A DNA stretch of 64,000 nucleotides from positions 558,001-622,000 of the forward strand of contig JADJIQ010000002.1 in NCBI GenBank assembly GCA_016707005.1. Reading direction: 5' to 3'. The stretch is from Ignavibacteria bacterium (GTDB taxonomy: Bacteria; Bacteroidota; Ignavibacteria; Kapaibacteriales; Kapaibacteriaceae). Below are positions 53,094 through 62,437 of the stretch, piece by piece. Under the pieces are notes generated by a model. It did not search any database, was not told where the DNA came from, and saw nothing but the letters and a program-made list of their open reading frames with translations. Numbering within the stretch: position 1 is the stretch's first letter; each line of letters begins with the position of its first letter. Both the position numbers and the translations under genes were made by a program.

Positions 53094-53858
53094 CTAGAGC
53101 CCCTTCATCAGTCTGATCCGTGCCCCAAAATTGAGCATTCGCCAGTCATCTTGAGAAGTGACGCTGAAGAGCGGCATCCCTATCGATACCGAAGGGCTGA
53201 GATAGAAGCCCTTCGTTATGGAAATGTCGTACGCGATCTGGGCATAGGGTTCGATCTGAAACCGGTTTACAAAGTCGAGGAACGTATTTCCTAGCTCCTG
53301 CTCCTTGGAACGGGGGTTCTGGGTGAACAGATAGTAGTCTGGGGCCACAACGCGTTCTTTTTGGGTAAGCGACCCACCTGCATAGACGTGCAAGCGAACT
53401 CCGCCGCCGGCAGTGAGATGCGTGCCGAACAGTCGGGTCCCGATGCCGCCGTGAATGGTCACATAGGTCATCGCCCCCTCTAGAATGTACTCGGTCTGAA
53501 GGAGGTCGCCGTTGGATAATGGGACGGGTATTGACGGGGTGACAAATGAGGCGTTAACGAGGGTGAAGCCAATGCCGGCCTGTGCTGAAACACTGGCGGA
53601 AAGCCATTGTTCGCCAACAACACTGACGGTAAGGGGCAGACCGCGGCCTGCCTCATAGTCGCAACATGTGATCCCAACTTCTTGCTCGATGTATTCGAGC
53701 GAGCCACGGTGCATCGTATATCCTGAACCTACTTCGAGGCCTACATATTGTTTGGGAATGTGGTATGGCACTCGAGGAGAGGTCTGCCAATCAAATCCCT
53801 GTGCTGCAGAGCTCAGAGACATCAAGCACAACATGAGGAAAATGGCTATGGATCTCAT
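53094..53858 (-). CDS. Predicted outer-membrane beta-barrel protein
   Basis: The 254-residue protein has a signal peptide (ending SLSSAAQ) and then alternating amphipathic strands (VGLEVGSGYTM, VSAQAGIGFTLVNA, YVTIHGGIGTRLFG, AGGGVRLHVYAG) ending in LNFGARIRLMKGL, a short-barrel pattern of about eight strands. No specific family was recognised. It overlaps the start of the upstream gene's stop by 1 bp, so it is co-transcribed with the Ash-like protein. Confidence 0.7.
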   Translation of the reverse strand: MRSIAIFLMLCLMSLSSAAQGFDWQTSPRVPYHIPKQYVGLEVGSGYTMHRGSLEYIEQEVGITCCDYEAGRGLPLTVSVVGEQWLSASVSAQAGIGFTLVNASFVTPSIPVPLSNGDLLQTEYILEGAMTYVTIHGGIGTRLFGTHLTAGGGVRLHVYAGGSLTQKERVVAPDYYLFTQNPRSKEQELGNTFLDFVNRFQIEPYAQIAYDISITKGFYLSPSVSIGMPLFSVTSQDDWRMLNFGARIRLMKGL

Positions 53859-56128
53859 CAGCGGCCTACCACAAGTGGAACGCTGAAGAAGACAGTTCCG
53901 GATCTGACAATGAGCGTATAGGCGGAAACCGGAAGATGTCCTACTGACATCGGGATCGTATGAACACCCGGGGCATATTCTGCCGGGGCAAGCACATCAT
54001 ACTCCCTTCCAAACGGGTCTACGAGTGCAACAGATACCGTCCTTCGGTCTTTCACGACGAAGGTGACGGTGGTGTGATCCGAGGCAGGATTGGGAAACAC
54101 TCCTGCCAGCAATCGAACACCTGAGACAACGGTCTTATAGGAGAGTCCGCACAACGAGTCAAGCATGAATTGGCCTGAAACAGCTTCAACCGTAAGGACT
54201 GAACTGCAGCCTGCATTCCCAAAGGTCGTAGAACCAGTTGAGAATGAGACGTCTGTTGATGCGCTTTCACCCAAGAAGGTGTCGAAGAGGATGGTTACCA
54301 ATTCCGGCCGTTCGAGGAAGTTCGCCGGGGCTTGCAAAGCCAATCTTAGTGATCCGCGAGGCTGCTCAGTTGCATCGACGACCTGAGCACCTTCGCTTGC
54401 CGTTCCTGTTTGCAGAACGCCACGATATCGAAGCAGATTCGGATTGAAATTCATGGTGAGTACGCAGCGATCCGTTGTTCGAACGCGCTCAGGTGTGGCA
54501 AGCACAGCTATTCCGGCCGTGGAGCCGGGACGCGCCGTTGTAATAGGCGGCACACCAACGCGGATACTGTCTGGCCGAACAACAACGGCTGTATACAGCA
54601 CATCGTACGAGCGGATCAAGCTATTGGTGAAGAGCGTGATCGACCCTCGGAACGTGCCATCTGCCTCGGGTTCGTAGATACAACGAACAGATTGTGATTC
54701 TCCGGGAGCTAGTCGAAACGTCTGCGGATTGACTGTTATGCGTGCCGTTGACGGACTGATACGGATGGAGTCCACTCGCAATTCAGCATTCCCCACATTA
54801 CGAACGGTGAATGTTCGTTCAACTGTTGAGGTGCACGTTTCGAGTAGCACAACTGTGCCAAAGTCGATCTCTCCTGGCGTCACCTGAATTTGCGGACGTT
54901 GACCGAACCCTTTGAAATGCCATTGCGTAAGCTGTGCTCCGTCCGGCACGCCATCGATCCCACGCTGAAGCAGATCCGTTCCCACCACGAATCGTATCCG
55001 GTGGTCTCCGCCATCGGTCGGCACGAAGGTGACATTGAGCGTATCGAACGCCCCTGTTCGTAACGTAGGGCCGGCATCGGCTAACGGTTTCGTAACAATA
55101 AACGCTGCCGTGTCCCGCTGGATGCCCACCTTACTCTCTGACAGAATGCCGATGTTGAGATTGCCATCATTTCGCACAATGATCTTTGCCGAGACACCTT
55201 GGCCATCGGTAGGAATGGCTCCAAAGTCCACTGTGTCCCCTCGAACCACGACTGGGAATTCGAGACCTATAGCACCGACGAGTGTGAGACGCTGCTCCAC
55301 TCCAATGCCGGAGATAACGCCGGTTATGGTATCAGGCTTAGCCGTGATATCCGGACGATAGACCACGAGGAAATGTGCACTGTCCAGCCCCCTATTGTAA
55401 GGTCTGTATCGTGTGGTCCATACCACAGAATCTTCCGGACCGAACTGCACGTTCATAAACGTATCAACTTCGATCTCCGGTGGCCCCACGAGTGTTGTTT
55501 GCATCTCGAGGATCTGTCTGTCCACATTTACCCTACGCGAGATGGCATTATCCACCGTATAGGGCTGAGTTGGTGCAAGGGGCTGTGGGTTTACGTAGAC
55601 CGAATCATAGGCGATCCAAGGCGTCGTAGAACCAAGGATACTCGTGGTCTTAAGTGCCCTCAGGCGGAAGGTTTTATCGAGCGATGCACCAAGCGGATCA
55701 AGACTATCCACAACTCGCAGCTTCAGCAGCGCCTCAACTACGCGATCCGGGGGGAAGAGTGGGTTGCCGGCGATCGCACGATAGATGACTGAGAACGTGC
55801 GCTTCGCTCCAGCTGGGATGTAGTACGGCAGGCGCTCTACGCGCTCGAACTCTTCCTTGCGTGGATCTTCGGGGGGAACACCCGGTACGTTGATGATCAG
55901 GTAATATGGGTCTGCCTGCGGATTCGTCTCAAGGATCCCGATGGTCGTAGCGCCGGTGTTCTCAACAACAAATGTTCGGGTTGTTGGAGACCCTTCTAGA
56001 GTGACGCCAAAATCCATGATCGTGTCTGCACGGTCGAACGGATTGCAGTACACCTCGGCTGCCGGTTGCGCGTAGGCACAAACCGCAGCAAACGTGACGA
56101 GACCAACGAGGAAGAGAGAACGGATCAT
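53858..56128 (-). CDS. Large secreted Ash/choice-of-anchor D protein with sorting tail
   Basis: The 756-residue protein has a signal peptide (MIRSLFLVGLVTFAAVCAYAQP). It contains three or more Ash-like beta domains with the repeated form VDFGAIPTDGQGVSAKIIVRNDGNLNIGI and IDFGTVVLLETCTSTVERTFTVRNVGNAEL (each cut here for length in description), then a cohesin-like segment. The C-terminal 80 residues (GVFPNPASDHTTVTF...YTLIVRSGTVFF) match a T9SS type A sorting domain. It is 16 bp downstream of nuoN but unlikely to be related to it. Confidence 0.78.
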   Translation of the reverse strand: MIRSLFLVGLVTFAAVCAYAQPAAEVYCNPFDRADTIMDFGVTLEGSPTTRTFVVENTGATTIGILETNPQADPYYLIINVPGVPPEDPRKEEFERVERLPYYIPAGAKRTFSVIYRAIAGNPLFPPDRVVEALLKLRVVDSLDPLGASLDKTFRLRALKTTSILGSTTPWIAYDSVYVNPQPLAPTQPYTVDNAISRRVNVDRQILEMQTTLVGPPEIEVDTFMNVQFGPEDSVVWTTRYRPYNRGLDSAHFLVVYRPDITAKPDTITGVISGIGVEQRLTLVGAIGLEFPVVVRGDTVDFGAIPTDGQGVSAKIIVRNDGNLNIGILSESKVGIQRDTAAFIVTKPLADAGPTLRTGAFDTLNVTFVPTDGGDHRIRFVVGTDLLQRGIDGVPDGAQLTQWHFKGFGQRPQIQVTPGEIDFGTVVLLETCTSTVERTFTVRNVGNAELRVDSIRISPSTARITVNPQTFRLAPGESQSVRCIYEPEADGTFRGSITLFTNSLIRSYDVLYTAVVVRPDSIRVGVPPITTARPGSTAGIAVLATPERVRTTDRCVLTMNFNPNLLRYRGVLQTGTASEGAQVVDATEQPRGSLRLALQAPANFLERPELVTILFDTFLGESASTDVSFSTGSTTFGNAGCSSVLTVEAVSGQFMLDSLCGLSYKTVVSGVRLLAGVFPNPASDHTTVTFVVKDRRTVSVALVDPFGREYDVLAPAEYAPGVHTIPMSVGHLPVSAYTLIVRSGTVFFSVPLVVGR

Positions 56129-56144
56129 GGTAAGGACCGTGGCC

Positions 56145-57578
56145 TTACCACCACGTACCGAAGATCGACAAGAGTTGCGTTGTGAACAGTCCCATCACGA
56201 TCGTTGCAGCAGTCGTAACTGCGAGCGTGATACCGGCAAGACCCGACGAAGCAGGGGCATGTTCCGTTTGAGATTCCGTGAAATACATCTTCACGATCAG
56301 CCCAAGATAGAAGTACGCGCTCACTACAGAGGATACAACAGCAACGATCGTGAGCCAGGTGAATCCTGATTCAATGGCTGACACAAACAGAAGATATTTA
56401 CCGAAGAAACCTGCGAAAGGTGGAATACCGGCGAGCGAGAGCATGAACACTGCCATTACAAAGGCAAGCGCAGGCTCACGCTTAGCAAGTCCTGCATAAT
56501 CGCTGAGCTGGAGATTCTCTTCATTTCCACGCTCAAGAATACCGACCACGACAAATGCGCCGAGTTGCATAAAGACGTACGACGTGATGTAGAACGTGAT
56601 CGCACTATATCCAGCATCGCTGTTTGACACGATACCCATTAAAAGGTATCCGGCATGTGCGATAGAAGAATACGCCAGCATTCTCTTGACGTTCGTTTGC
56701 GCCAGGGCCGTGAAGTTTCCAACGAGCATCGTGATCGCTGAGACCACGGCAATCATCTGTTGCAGCTGTGGAGTTAGTGTTGATGAGCTTGGCATCATCA
56801 CAGCGAATACAGCGATAAAGGCACTGAAGGCAGCTGCCTTCCCTGCCGTGCTCATGAATGCCGTTACAACCGTAGGCGAACCTTCGTAGACATCCGGAGC
56901 CCATTGATGGAACGGAAATGCAGCAACCTTGAATGACAAGGCAACTGCAAGTAGAACCCCACCAATGGCCAGAAGTGCCGGAAACGGCGTGGAATTGCTC
57001 GCAACGACCCCTGCGATCACATCGTATTGAAGTGACCCAGTAGCCCCATACACCAAGGACATTCCATACACAAGGAATCCTGTGGCAAAGGCCCCAAGGA
57101 GGAAATACTTCAGAGCTGCCTCAACACTGCGGATGTTCGTTCGGAGGAATCCCGCCATCACGTAGAAGGAGATCGACATGAGCTCAATGCCAACGAAGAG
57201 TACTAAGAGGTTGTTGGCATGTGCCATAAGCATCATACCTGAGACCGCCGAGACAAGAAGCGTGTAATACTCGTCGAGCTCCGAATTCTCACGCTGCAGA
57301 TATGGCCGTGCAGCGAACATGGCCAGAAGGCCAGCGCCACAGAACAGGACATCAAAGTAGTTGGCGAATCCACCAACAGAGATCATGCCTTCGAACGTCA
57401 CACCCTTGTGTGAGGATGTTACGAGAGCAAGTGCTGCCGTAAGCACCAATGTTCCCGCATAGTAGCTGAACACAAGGCGCGTGTTATTGCGAATGAAGGC
57501 CTGAAGGGCGATACCGACGGCACCCAGCGCAAGCCAGATAACGATCAGCGGCATGGAGCCAAAGAGATCAATGTGCAT
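56145..57578 (-). CDS. nuoN: NADH-quinone oxidoreductase subunit N
   Basis: The ATG at 57578 gives 477 residues, about 14 membrane segments, and the proton-pumping antiporter-like core, with VALSFKVAAFPFHQWAPDVYEGSP, typical of NuoN, and AQTNVKRMLAYSSIAHAGY. NuoN is one of three pumping subunits of complex I. It overlaps nuoM by 11 bp. The TTG at 57587 is a less likely start. The protein ends just before the Ash-like gene. Confidence 0.95.
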   Translation of the reverse strand: MHIDLFGSMPLIVIWLALGAVGIALQAFIRNNTRLVFSYYAGTLVLTAALALVTSSHKGVTFEGMISVGGFANYFDVLFCGAGLLAMFAARPYLQRENSELDEYYTLLVSAVSGMMLMAHANNLLVLFVGIELMSISFYVMAGFLRTNIRSVEAALKYFLLGAFATGFLVYGMSLVYGATGSLQYDVIAGVVASNSTPFPALLAIGGVLLAVALSFKVAAFPFHQWAPDVYEGSPTVVTAFMSTAGKAAAFSAFIAVFAVMMPSSSTLTPQLQQMIAVVSAITMLVGNFTALAQTNVKRMLAYSSIAHAGYLLMGIVSNSDAGYSAITFYITSYVFMQLGAFVVVGILERGNEENLQLSDYAGLAKREPALAFVMAVFMLSLAGIPPFAGFFGKYLLFVSAIESGFTWLTIVAVVSSVVSAYFYLGLIVKMYFTESQTEHAPASSGLAGITLAVTTAATIVMGLFTTQLLSIFGTWW

Positions 57579-59091
57579 GATGTCCAAACTTGAAGTGTTC
57601 CACCTTGCTGACTACTGCGCGGACGCTTTGCTCGGAAAATTTCATCAGAGTATTCGGCGCCACGCCTATCCAAATGATCAGGACGGCAAGGGGCACCAGC
57701 TGCCAATATTCACTTTTCGTGAGGTCACGGAGATGCTTGTTCTCAGGATTGTCATTCGTTCCGAACATCACGCGTTGATACATCCAAAGCAGATAAACCG
57801 CAGCGAAGATCACACCAGAGGCGCTGATAACGGCATAGGTCCAACTGCCCAAGAACGGACTGCGGAAGGCACCAAGAAGAGTGAGGTATTCCCCAACAAA
57901 ACCATTGAGTCCCGGAAGGCCAACAGACGCGAACATGGCTATGGCAAAAAGGACCGCAAACTTTGGCATCACACTGGTGATACCGCCATATTCCGAGATC
58001 TCACGTGTATGGCGACGCTCATACAAAACGCCTACACAGAGGAACAACATGCCGGTTGAAAGACCGTGATTCACCATTTGGATCACAGCGCCCTGCACAC
58101 CTTCGATCGTGAGCGAGAAAATGCCCAAGACAACAAAGCCGAGGTGACTCACGGATGAATACGCAACCAGTTTCTTGATATCCGTCTGTACCATGGCTAC
58201 CAAGGCACCGTAAATGATACCGACCACGGCCAAGGCACTGATGGCACCCGCATACTCTGCTGAGGCTTGCGGGAAGAGTTCGAGATTGAATCGAATAAGA
58301 CCGTAGGTACCCATCTTGAGCAACACACCGGCCAGAATCACAGAACCAGCTGTAGGAGCTTGAACGTGCGCATCCGGAAGCCATGTGTGGAGCGGGAACA
58401 GCGGGACCTTAATAAAGAACGAAAGGCCGAATGCAAAGAACAACCACGTCTGCACATCCATCGGTATGGTTGGTCCGATCATCCGGAGCTTCATGAGGTC
58501 GGCCGTGAAACCGATCCCGGCAGCCTTTGCAGCCAGCCCTAGCCAAATGATGGCAATGAGCATGAGCAGGGAGCCCACAAGCGTATAGAGGAAGAACTTG
58601 ATCGCAGCATAGATACGATCCTTCCCACCCCAGATACCGATGATGAAGTACATCGGAATCAGAATAAGTTCCCAGAAGACATAGAACAGGAAGGTATCAA
58701 GCGCCATAAAGACGCCAGTCATCCCAAACTGCAGAAGCAGCATGAGAACGTAATACTCCTTGACGCTCTTTGTGATCGGACCGTAGGACGTCAGTAACGC
58801 TATCGGCATGATCAACGTGGTGAGCAAAACCAAGAGAAGTGAGGTCCCGTCCAAACCGATGCGGAAACCGGCATCGAGTGACGTGATCCACGGCAGATCG
58901 ATCACGAACTGCATGGAGGCCGACGAGGCATCAAATGCGGGGAGGAGGAGGAGCGACGCTAGGAACGTCCCCACCGAAACCACAAGAGCCGTCACCTTGA
59001 TCGCCTTGGTCTGTTCGCGATCAATGAACAACAGTGCGATCGAACCTGCAAGAGGTGCGAAAAGTGTAGCGAGCAACGCGACAACGCCCAT
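57568..59091 (-). CDS. nuoM: NADH-quinone oxidoreductase subunit M
   Basis: The ATG at 59091 gives 507 residues and about 14 membrane segments. It has FYVFWELILIPMYFIIGIWGG and the region PLFPLHTWLPDAHVQAPTAGSV with the NuoM-specific HTWLPDAH text, plus VQTDIKKLVAYSSVSHLGFV. It is the second pumping subunit here. The usual neighbour nuoL is absent upstream, where a histidine kinase is divergent instead. No strong -7 match was seen before the start. Confidence 0.95.
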   Translation of the reverse strand: MGVVALLATLFAPLAGSIALLFIDREQTKAIKVTALVVSVGTFLASLLLLPAFDASSASMQFVIDLPWITSLDAGFRIGLDGTSLLLVLLTTLIMPIALLTSYGPITKSVKEYYVLMLLLQFGMTGVFMALDTFLFYVFWELILIPMYFIIGIWGGKDRIYAAIKFFLYTLVGSLLMLIAIIWLGLAAKAAGIGFTADLMKLRMIGPTIPMDVQTWLFFAFGLSFFIKVPLFPLHTWLPDAHVQAPTAGSVILAGVLLKMGTYGLIRFNLELFPQASAEYAGAISALAVVGIIYGALVAMVQTDIKKLVAYSSVSHLGFVVLGIFSLTIEGVQGAVIQMVNHGLSTGMLFLCVGVLYERRHTREISEYGGITSVMPKFAVLFAIAMFASVGLPGLNGFVGEYLTLLGAFRSPFLGSWTYAVISASGVIFAAVYLLWMYQRVMFGTNDNPENKHLRDLTKSEYWQLVPLAVLIIWIGVAPNTLMKFSEQSVRAVVSKVEHFKFGHHAH

Positions 59092-59194
59092 ATGCGAGCT
59101 GTTCCGTTCTTCGTGGTTAACGATGCATTTAGAAGCGGCGCAATATAGCAAAATGACCCTCCACAGCCGGGGTGAAAGCCGTCTTCGTATTCCG

Positions 59195-59202
59195 TACTTT
59201 TG
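59195..59202 (+). promoter_or_regulatory. Putative -7 box of the histidine kinase gene
   Basis: TACTTTTG fits TAnnTTTG and ends 6 nt before the ATG at 59209, again consistent with a leaderless mRNA. No -33 was seen. Confidence 0.45.
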
Positions 59203-59208
59203 TCCGCT

Positions 59209-61251
59209 ATGGCAGAGACCACCACAGAGAAGCCGATTTCATTTCCTGAAAAGCTCCGTACCGAGCTTCTCAGATCGCCCTCTCCTGACGGTCAGGATGC
59301 CATTCTCGCGCTTGCACAGGACGAACTCCGGCGAATTCAGGATCCGTCCGAACGAGTCCGCATCCGCCACGTTCTGGCGCAGTACTACTCTCTCCAAGCG
59401 GATTTCACACAGGCTCATGCCGTATTGGATGAAGCTTCATTAGATAGTGGCAATGACGCCGGCCTGTTGTCTCATACGGCCTACGTGCGAGCATCTGTAT
59501 ACAATCGCCAGCATTGTTTTGATAAGGCACTGGAAACACTAGCCCCCTATCTCGACGAACAGTACACAGAGGCTGATCTCGATCTTGCAGCACGTGTGCA
59601 CACGCTGTACGCCAGCATACTGGATTCTATGGGTGACCCTGAGGGAGCTCATGACGAGTATCGTTTGGCCATAGAACTTCGGGAACGCCTTGGCGAGGCG
59701 CGCGGGATGGCGATCGTGTATTACAACTTTGCGGAGAGCTGTGTCCGGCGCGATGAAGACGATGTTGCCCTGGAATTTTTTATTCGGGCATATGACATCG
59801 AAAAGGGGCTCGGAGATCTAGCTAGTCTCGCACAATCCGCCTGTCATATCTCGATCCTCCTGGCCCGCAAGGGTGAGAGAGATGAAGCCTTGAGGTTTGC
59901 TGATGAATCGATCGAGGTGGCAACAAGATCCGCAACACCTATGATCATAGCCCACGTGATGGCCAACAGAGCTTCAACCTTGGAGATCCTTGGCGACAGT
60001 GAGGGGCGTGAACGGGCTTTGCTGGATACGTTGGACTATTTGAAAGAGTATCCGATCGATGCAGTGCTTGGACCAGTGCTGGGAAACCTTGGCTCATTGT
60101 ATTTGAACAGAGGCGAGCATGTACGTGCAGAGGCGTTCCTCCAGCCGGCTCTCGACATGTCTGTACGGGACGGCTATCAATACAATGAGGGCTTCTGGCT
60201 CTATTGTCTTGGAAAGCTCCGATTTGAAACTGGGCGCTACGCTGAGGCGATCGAACTCCTAGAGAGAGCTGTATCGATCCTACGATCGGTTAAAGCCCAT
60301 GTGTATACGTTAGAGGCGCTCCACGTTCTAGCTCAAGCCCATTCAAAAAACAACTCAGACCGCTTGGCGTTTGAGTCACTGGCGGAATGGACAAGACACT
60401 ACGTAGAGGAACACTCTGCAGAAGTTGAAAAGCGTCTGCACGACATTCAAGAGTCACGCTTCAGAGAGCGGAAGCAGAAGGAAGCTGAGATCTACAGACT
60501 TCGCAATGTAGAACTGTCTCAAGCGATGGAAGACCTTCAACGGGTCAATGCAGAGTTGCGGGATCTCGCGGCCGAAAAGGATGAGTTCATGGCGATCGCT
60601 GCGCATGACCTACGCAATCCTCTTGGTGATTCGCGAGGGATGCTGCAGACAATCATCAGTCACTATGATGTACTGGACAAGACCGACCTCTTGTCACTCT
60701 GTCATGATCTCCTCACGCTCACAATGAGAATGTCTAACACAGTTCATGCGTTCTTGGAGATTTCGCGCACTGACCGAAGGTCTACTGGGCTTGTGATCCA
60801 TCCACTCGACCTTACACTGCTTGCACAACGCGCCATAGAACGCCATTCTACGCGTGCAAAAGCAAAATCCATCACTCTAGGGTTGGATATTATAAGCCTA
60901 GATCTATGGGCTACCGGTGATGCATCCGTTGTGGATGCCATCCTTGATAATCTGATGACGAACTCTTTGAAGTATGTTCCCGAAGGATCAACGATCAACA
61001 TTCGTGTCAGTGAAGACGATGGTGGGCCTTTTATCTGCGTGTGCGACAACGGCCCTGGAGTAGATCCGGCAAAACAACACCTGCTTTTCACGAAGTATGC
61101 TACTCTCGGGGCAAAGACAACAGGCGGTGAAGAATCACTTGGCCTTGGTCTTTATCTCGCACAAAGAATGGCATCACGAATGGGTGCCCATATCAGTTAC
61201 AAAGAACGCCCCGAAAACGGAGCGTCCTTTTCATTGCATTTGTTGCGTTAG
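59209..61251 (+). CDS. TPR-containing histidine kinase
   Basis: The ATG at 59209 gives 680 residues and no membrane segment, so the protein is probably soluble. Residues 30-400 are TPR repeats (for example EFFIRAYDIEKGLGDLASLAQ, GNLGSLYLNRGEHVRAEAFL). A coiled coil (about 400-455) leads to the H-box AHDLRNPLG with His466, the N-box DAILDNLMTNSLKYVPEG and the G-boxes CDNGPGVD and LGLGLYLAQRMASRMG. No receiver domain follows. The response regulator is not in the window. Its end overlaps the next gene's end by 4 bp, convergent. Confidence 0.92.
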   Translation: MAETTTEKPISFPEKLRTELLRSPSPDGQDAILALAQDELRRIQDPSERVRIRHVLAQYYSLQADFTQAHAVLDEASLDSGNDAGLLSHTAYVRASVYNRQHCFDKALETLAPYLDEQYTEADLDLAARVHTLYASILDSMGDPEGAHDEYRLAIELRERLGEARGMAIVYYNFAESCVRRDEDDVALEFFIRAYDIEKGLGDLASLAQSACHISILLARKGERDEALRFADESIEVATRSATPMIIAHVMANRASTLEILGDSEGRERALLDTLDYLKEYPIDAVLGPVLGNLGSLYLNRGEHVRAEAFLQPALDMSVRDGYQYNEGFWLYCLGKLRFETGRYAEAIELLERAVSILRSVKAHVYTLEALHVLAQAHSKNNSDRLAFESLAEWTRHYVEEHSAEVEKRLHDIQESRFRERKQKEAEIYRLRNVELSQAMEDLQRVNAELRDLAAEKDEFMAIAAHDLRNPLGDSRGMLQTIISHYDVLDKTDLLSLCHDLLTLTMRMSNTVHAFLEISRTDRRSTGLVIHPLDLTLLAQRAIERHSTRAKAKSITLGLDIISLDLWATGDASVVDAILDNLMTNSLKYVPEGSTINIRVSEDDGGPFICVCDNGPGVDPAKQHLLFTKYATLGAKTTGGEESLGLGLYLAQRMASRMGAHISYKERPENGASFSLHLLR

Positions 61252-62378
61252 TGACCGTAACACGTCCAGTACGTACCGTTCCATACCCACATGTCGGCTT
61301 GTTTATCGTGGTGATTGCACTGGCGAATGTTCGGTCCACCGATGAGAATCGTTTCAATTGCACCCCCATATTCGACAGCGAAGATCTGCCCAACCACAAG
61401 CCCGTCTTCTAACATCACATTGTAATTCCCATTCTTCATCTTTACTGACGACGTTAGGTATAGGTAGGCCGAATTGTTGGTAGGAACTGGGACGTTTCGA
61501 TTCGTATGGTGATAGCTTCCTGACGTAAATCCAATGGTATTCGAATTTACATTGGTTGTCATGATCCACTTTTGTTCAGCAGCAGAATACGTGAATTGCG
61601 AAGTACCCCTTGGGCGAATTGAGAGGTTCCCTGTTTCACTCGTTTTAAAACGACAAGTATCATTGGAAAGGGGCGAATCATTCACGATCACGATGTTCTT
61701 CGTCGTCGCATTGTAGATCTGGATCATCTTGCCGTTTCTCCCGCCCACCATCCCTGTTAGGGAAATATCAGCCGTCAGTGGCGAAGCGATTCGAACAAAA
61801 CCGACCTTGTTTGTATTGCCGAAGTCCACGTCATTATTGGTGGCTGCAAGAGTTGCATTGTACGTCATTTCGTCGATGGAGAAGTCACCATCCACATCTA
61901 CCGAGACCCCTGGAATGGCGGTACCGATACCAAGTCCTCCTCCTTCAAACGTAGCTAAGGGGCTGGCATCTGCACCTAACCTTTTCACCTGCATGGCTGA
62001 ACTTGAACCGGCTGTGCCGATACGCAGCTGGCTTGCAGTTGTATCCCACAAGAAATTTGCCGAGCCACGCAGCGTAACCGCATCTGCGTCCAGGTAGGCT
62101 ACTTGCTGTGGAGCAAGATTCAGCTGTGGGACGAGTGAGAACGACATCGATTGCGTTAGCCGATTGAACCGCATCACTTCTGATCCTACTCCGATCGATG
62201 GCTTTGAAGCTGGAAAGACGATCGAGTACGATGTGGTTACCGCACTGGGGTCGATCGTTACCGTATTCCCAGTCGCAGCGTCTTCAAGCCGAATCGCATT
62301 GAACGTCTCGATCGATTGGCATAGAACCACAGCAGGGGCTGCGAGGCTCATTAGAAAGGCAAGGGCAATGTTTTTCAT
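61248..62378 (-). CDS. Secreted CYGH-tail protein, paralogue 1
   Basis: The 376-residue protein has a signal peptide (MKNIALAFLMSLAAPAVVLCQ), then ETFNAIRLEDAATGNTVTI, a Gly-rich region with GGLGIGTAIPGVSVDVDGDFSI, and the C-terminal stretch GGPNIRQCNHHDKQADMWVWNGT and the ending CYGH. The mix resembles phage-tail or adhesin head regions (repeated short beta motifs such as GIGT), but no phage genes are near. The CYGH end is shared with the next two genes. I do not recognise a named family for the tail. Start has GGAGAA upstream. Confidence 0.75.
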   Translation of the reverse strand: MKNIALAFLMSLAAPAVVLCQSIETFNAIRLEDAATGNTVTIDPSAVTTSYSIVFPASKPSIGVGSEVMRFNRLTQSMSFSLVPQLNLAPQQVAYLDADAVTLRGSANFLWDTTASQLRIGTAGSSSAMQVKRLGADASPLATFEGGGLGIGTAIPGVSVDVDGDFSIDEMTYNATLAATNNDVDFGNTNKVGFVRIASPLTADISLTGMVGGRNGKMIQIYNATTKNIVIVNDSPLSNDTCRFKTSETGNLSIRPRGTSQFTYSAAEQKWIMTTNVNSNTIGFTSGSYHHTNRNVPVPTNNSAYLYLTSSVKMKNGNYNVMLEDGLVVGQIFAVEYGGAIETILIGGPNIRQCNHHDKQADMWVWNGTYWTCYGH

Positions 62379-62437
62379 GCGTTATTCTCCATTCACTCAA
62401 CTTCGATGTTACAAATGTTGCCGGCAGATACGGATCA

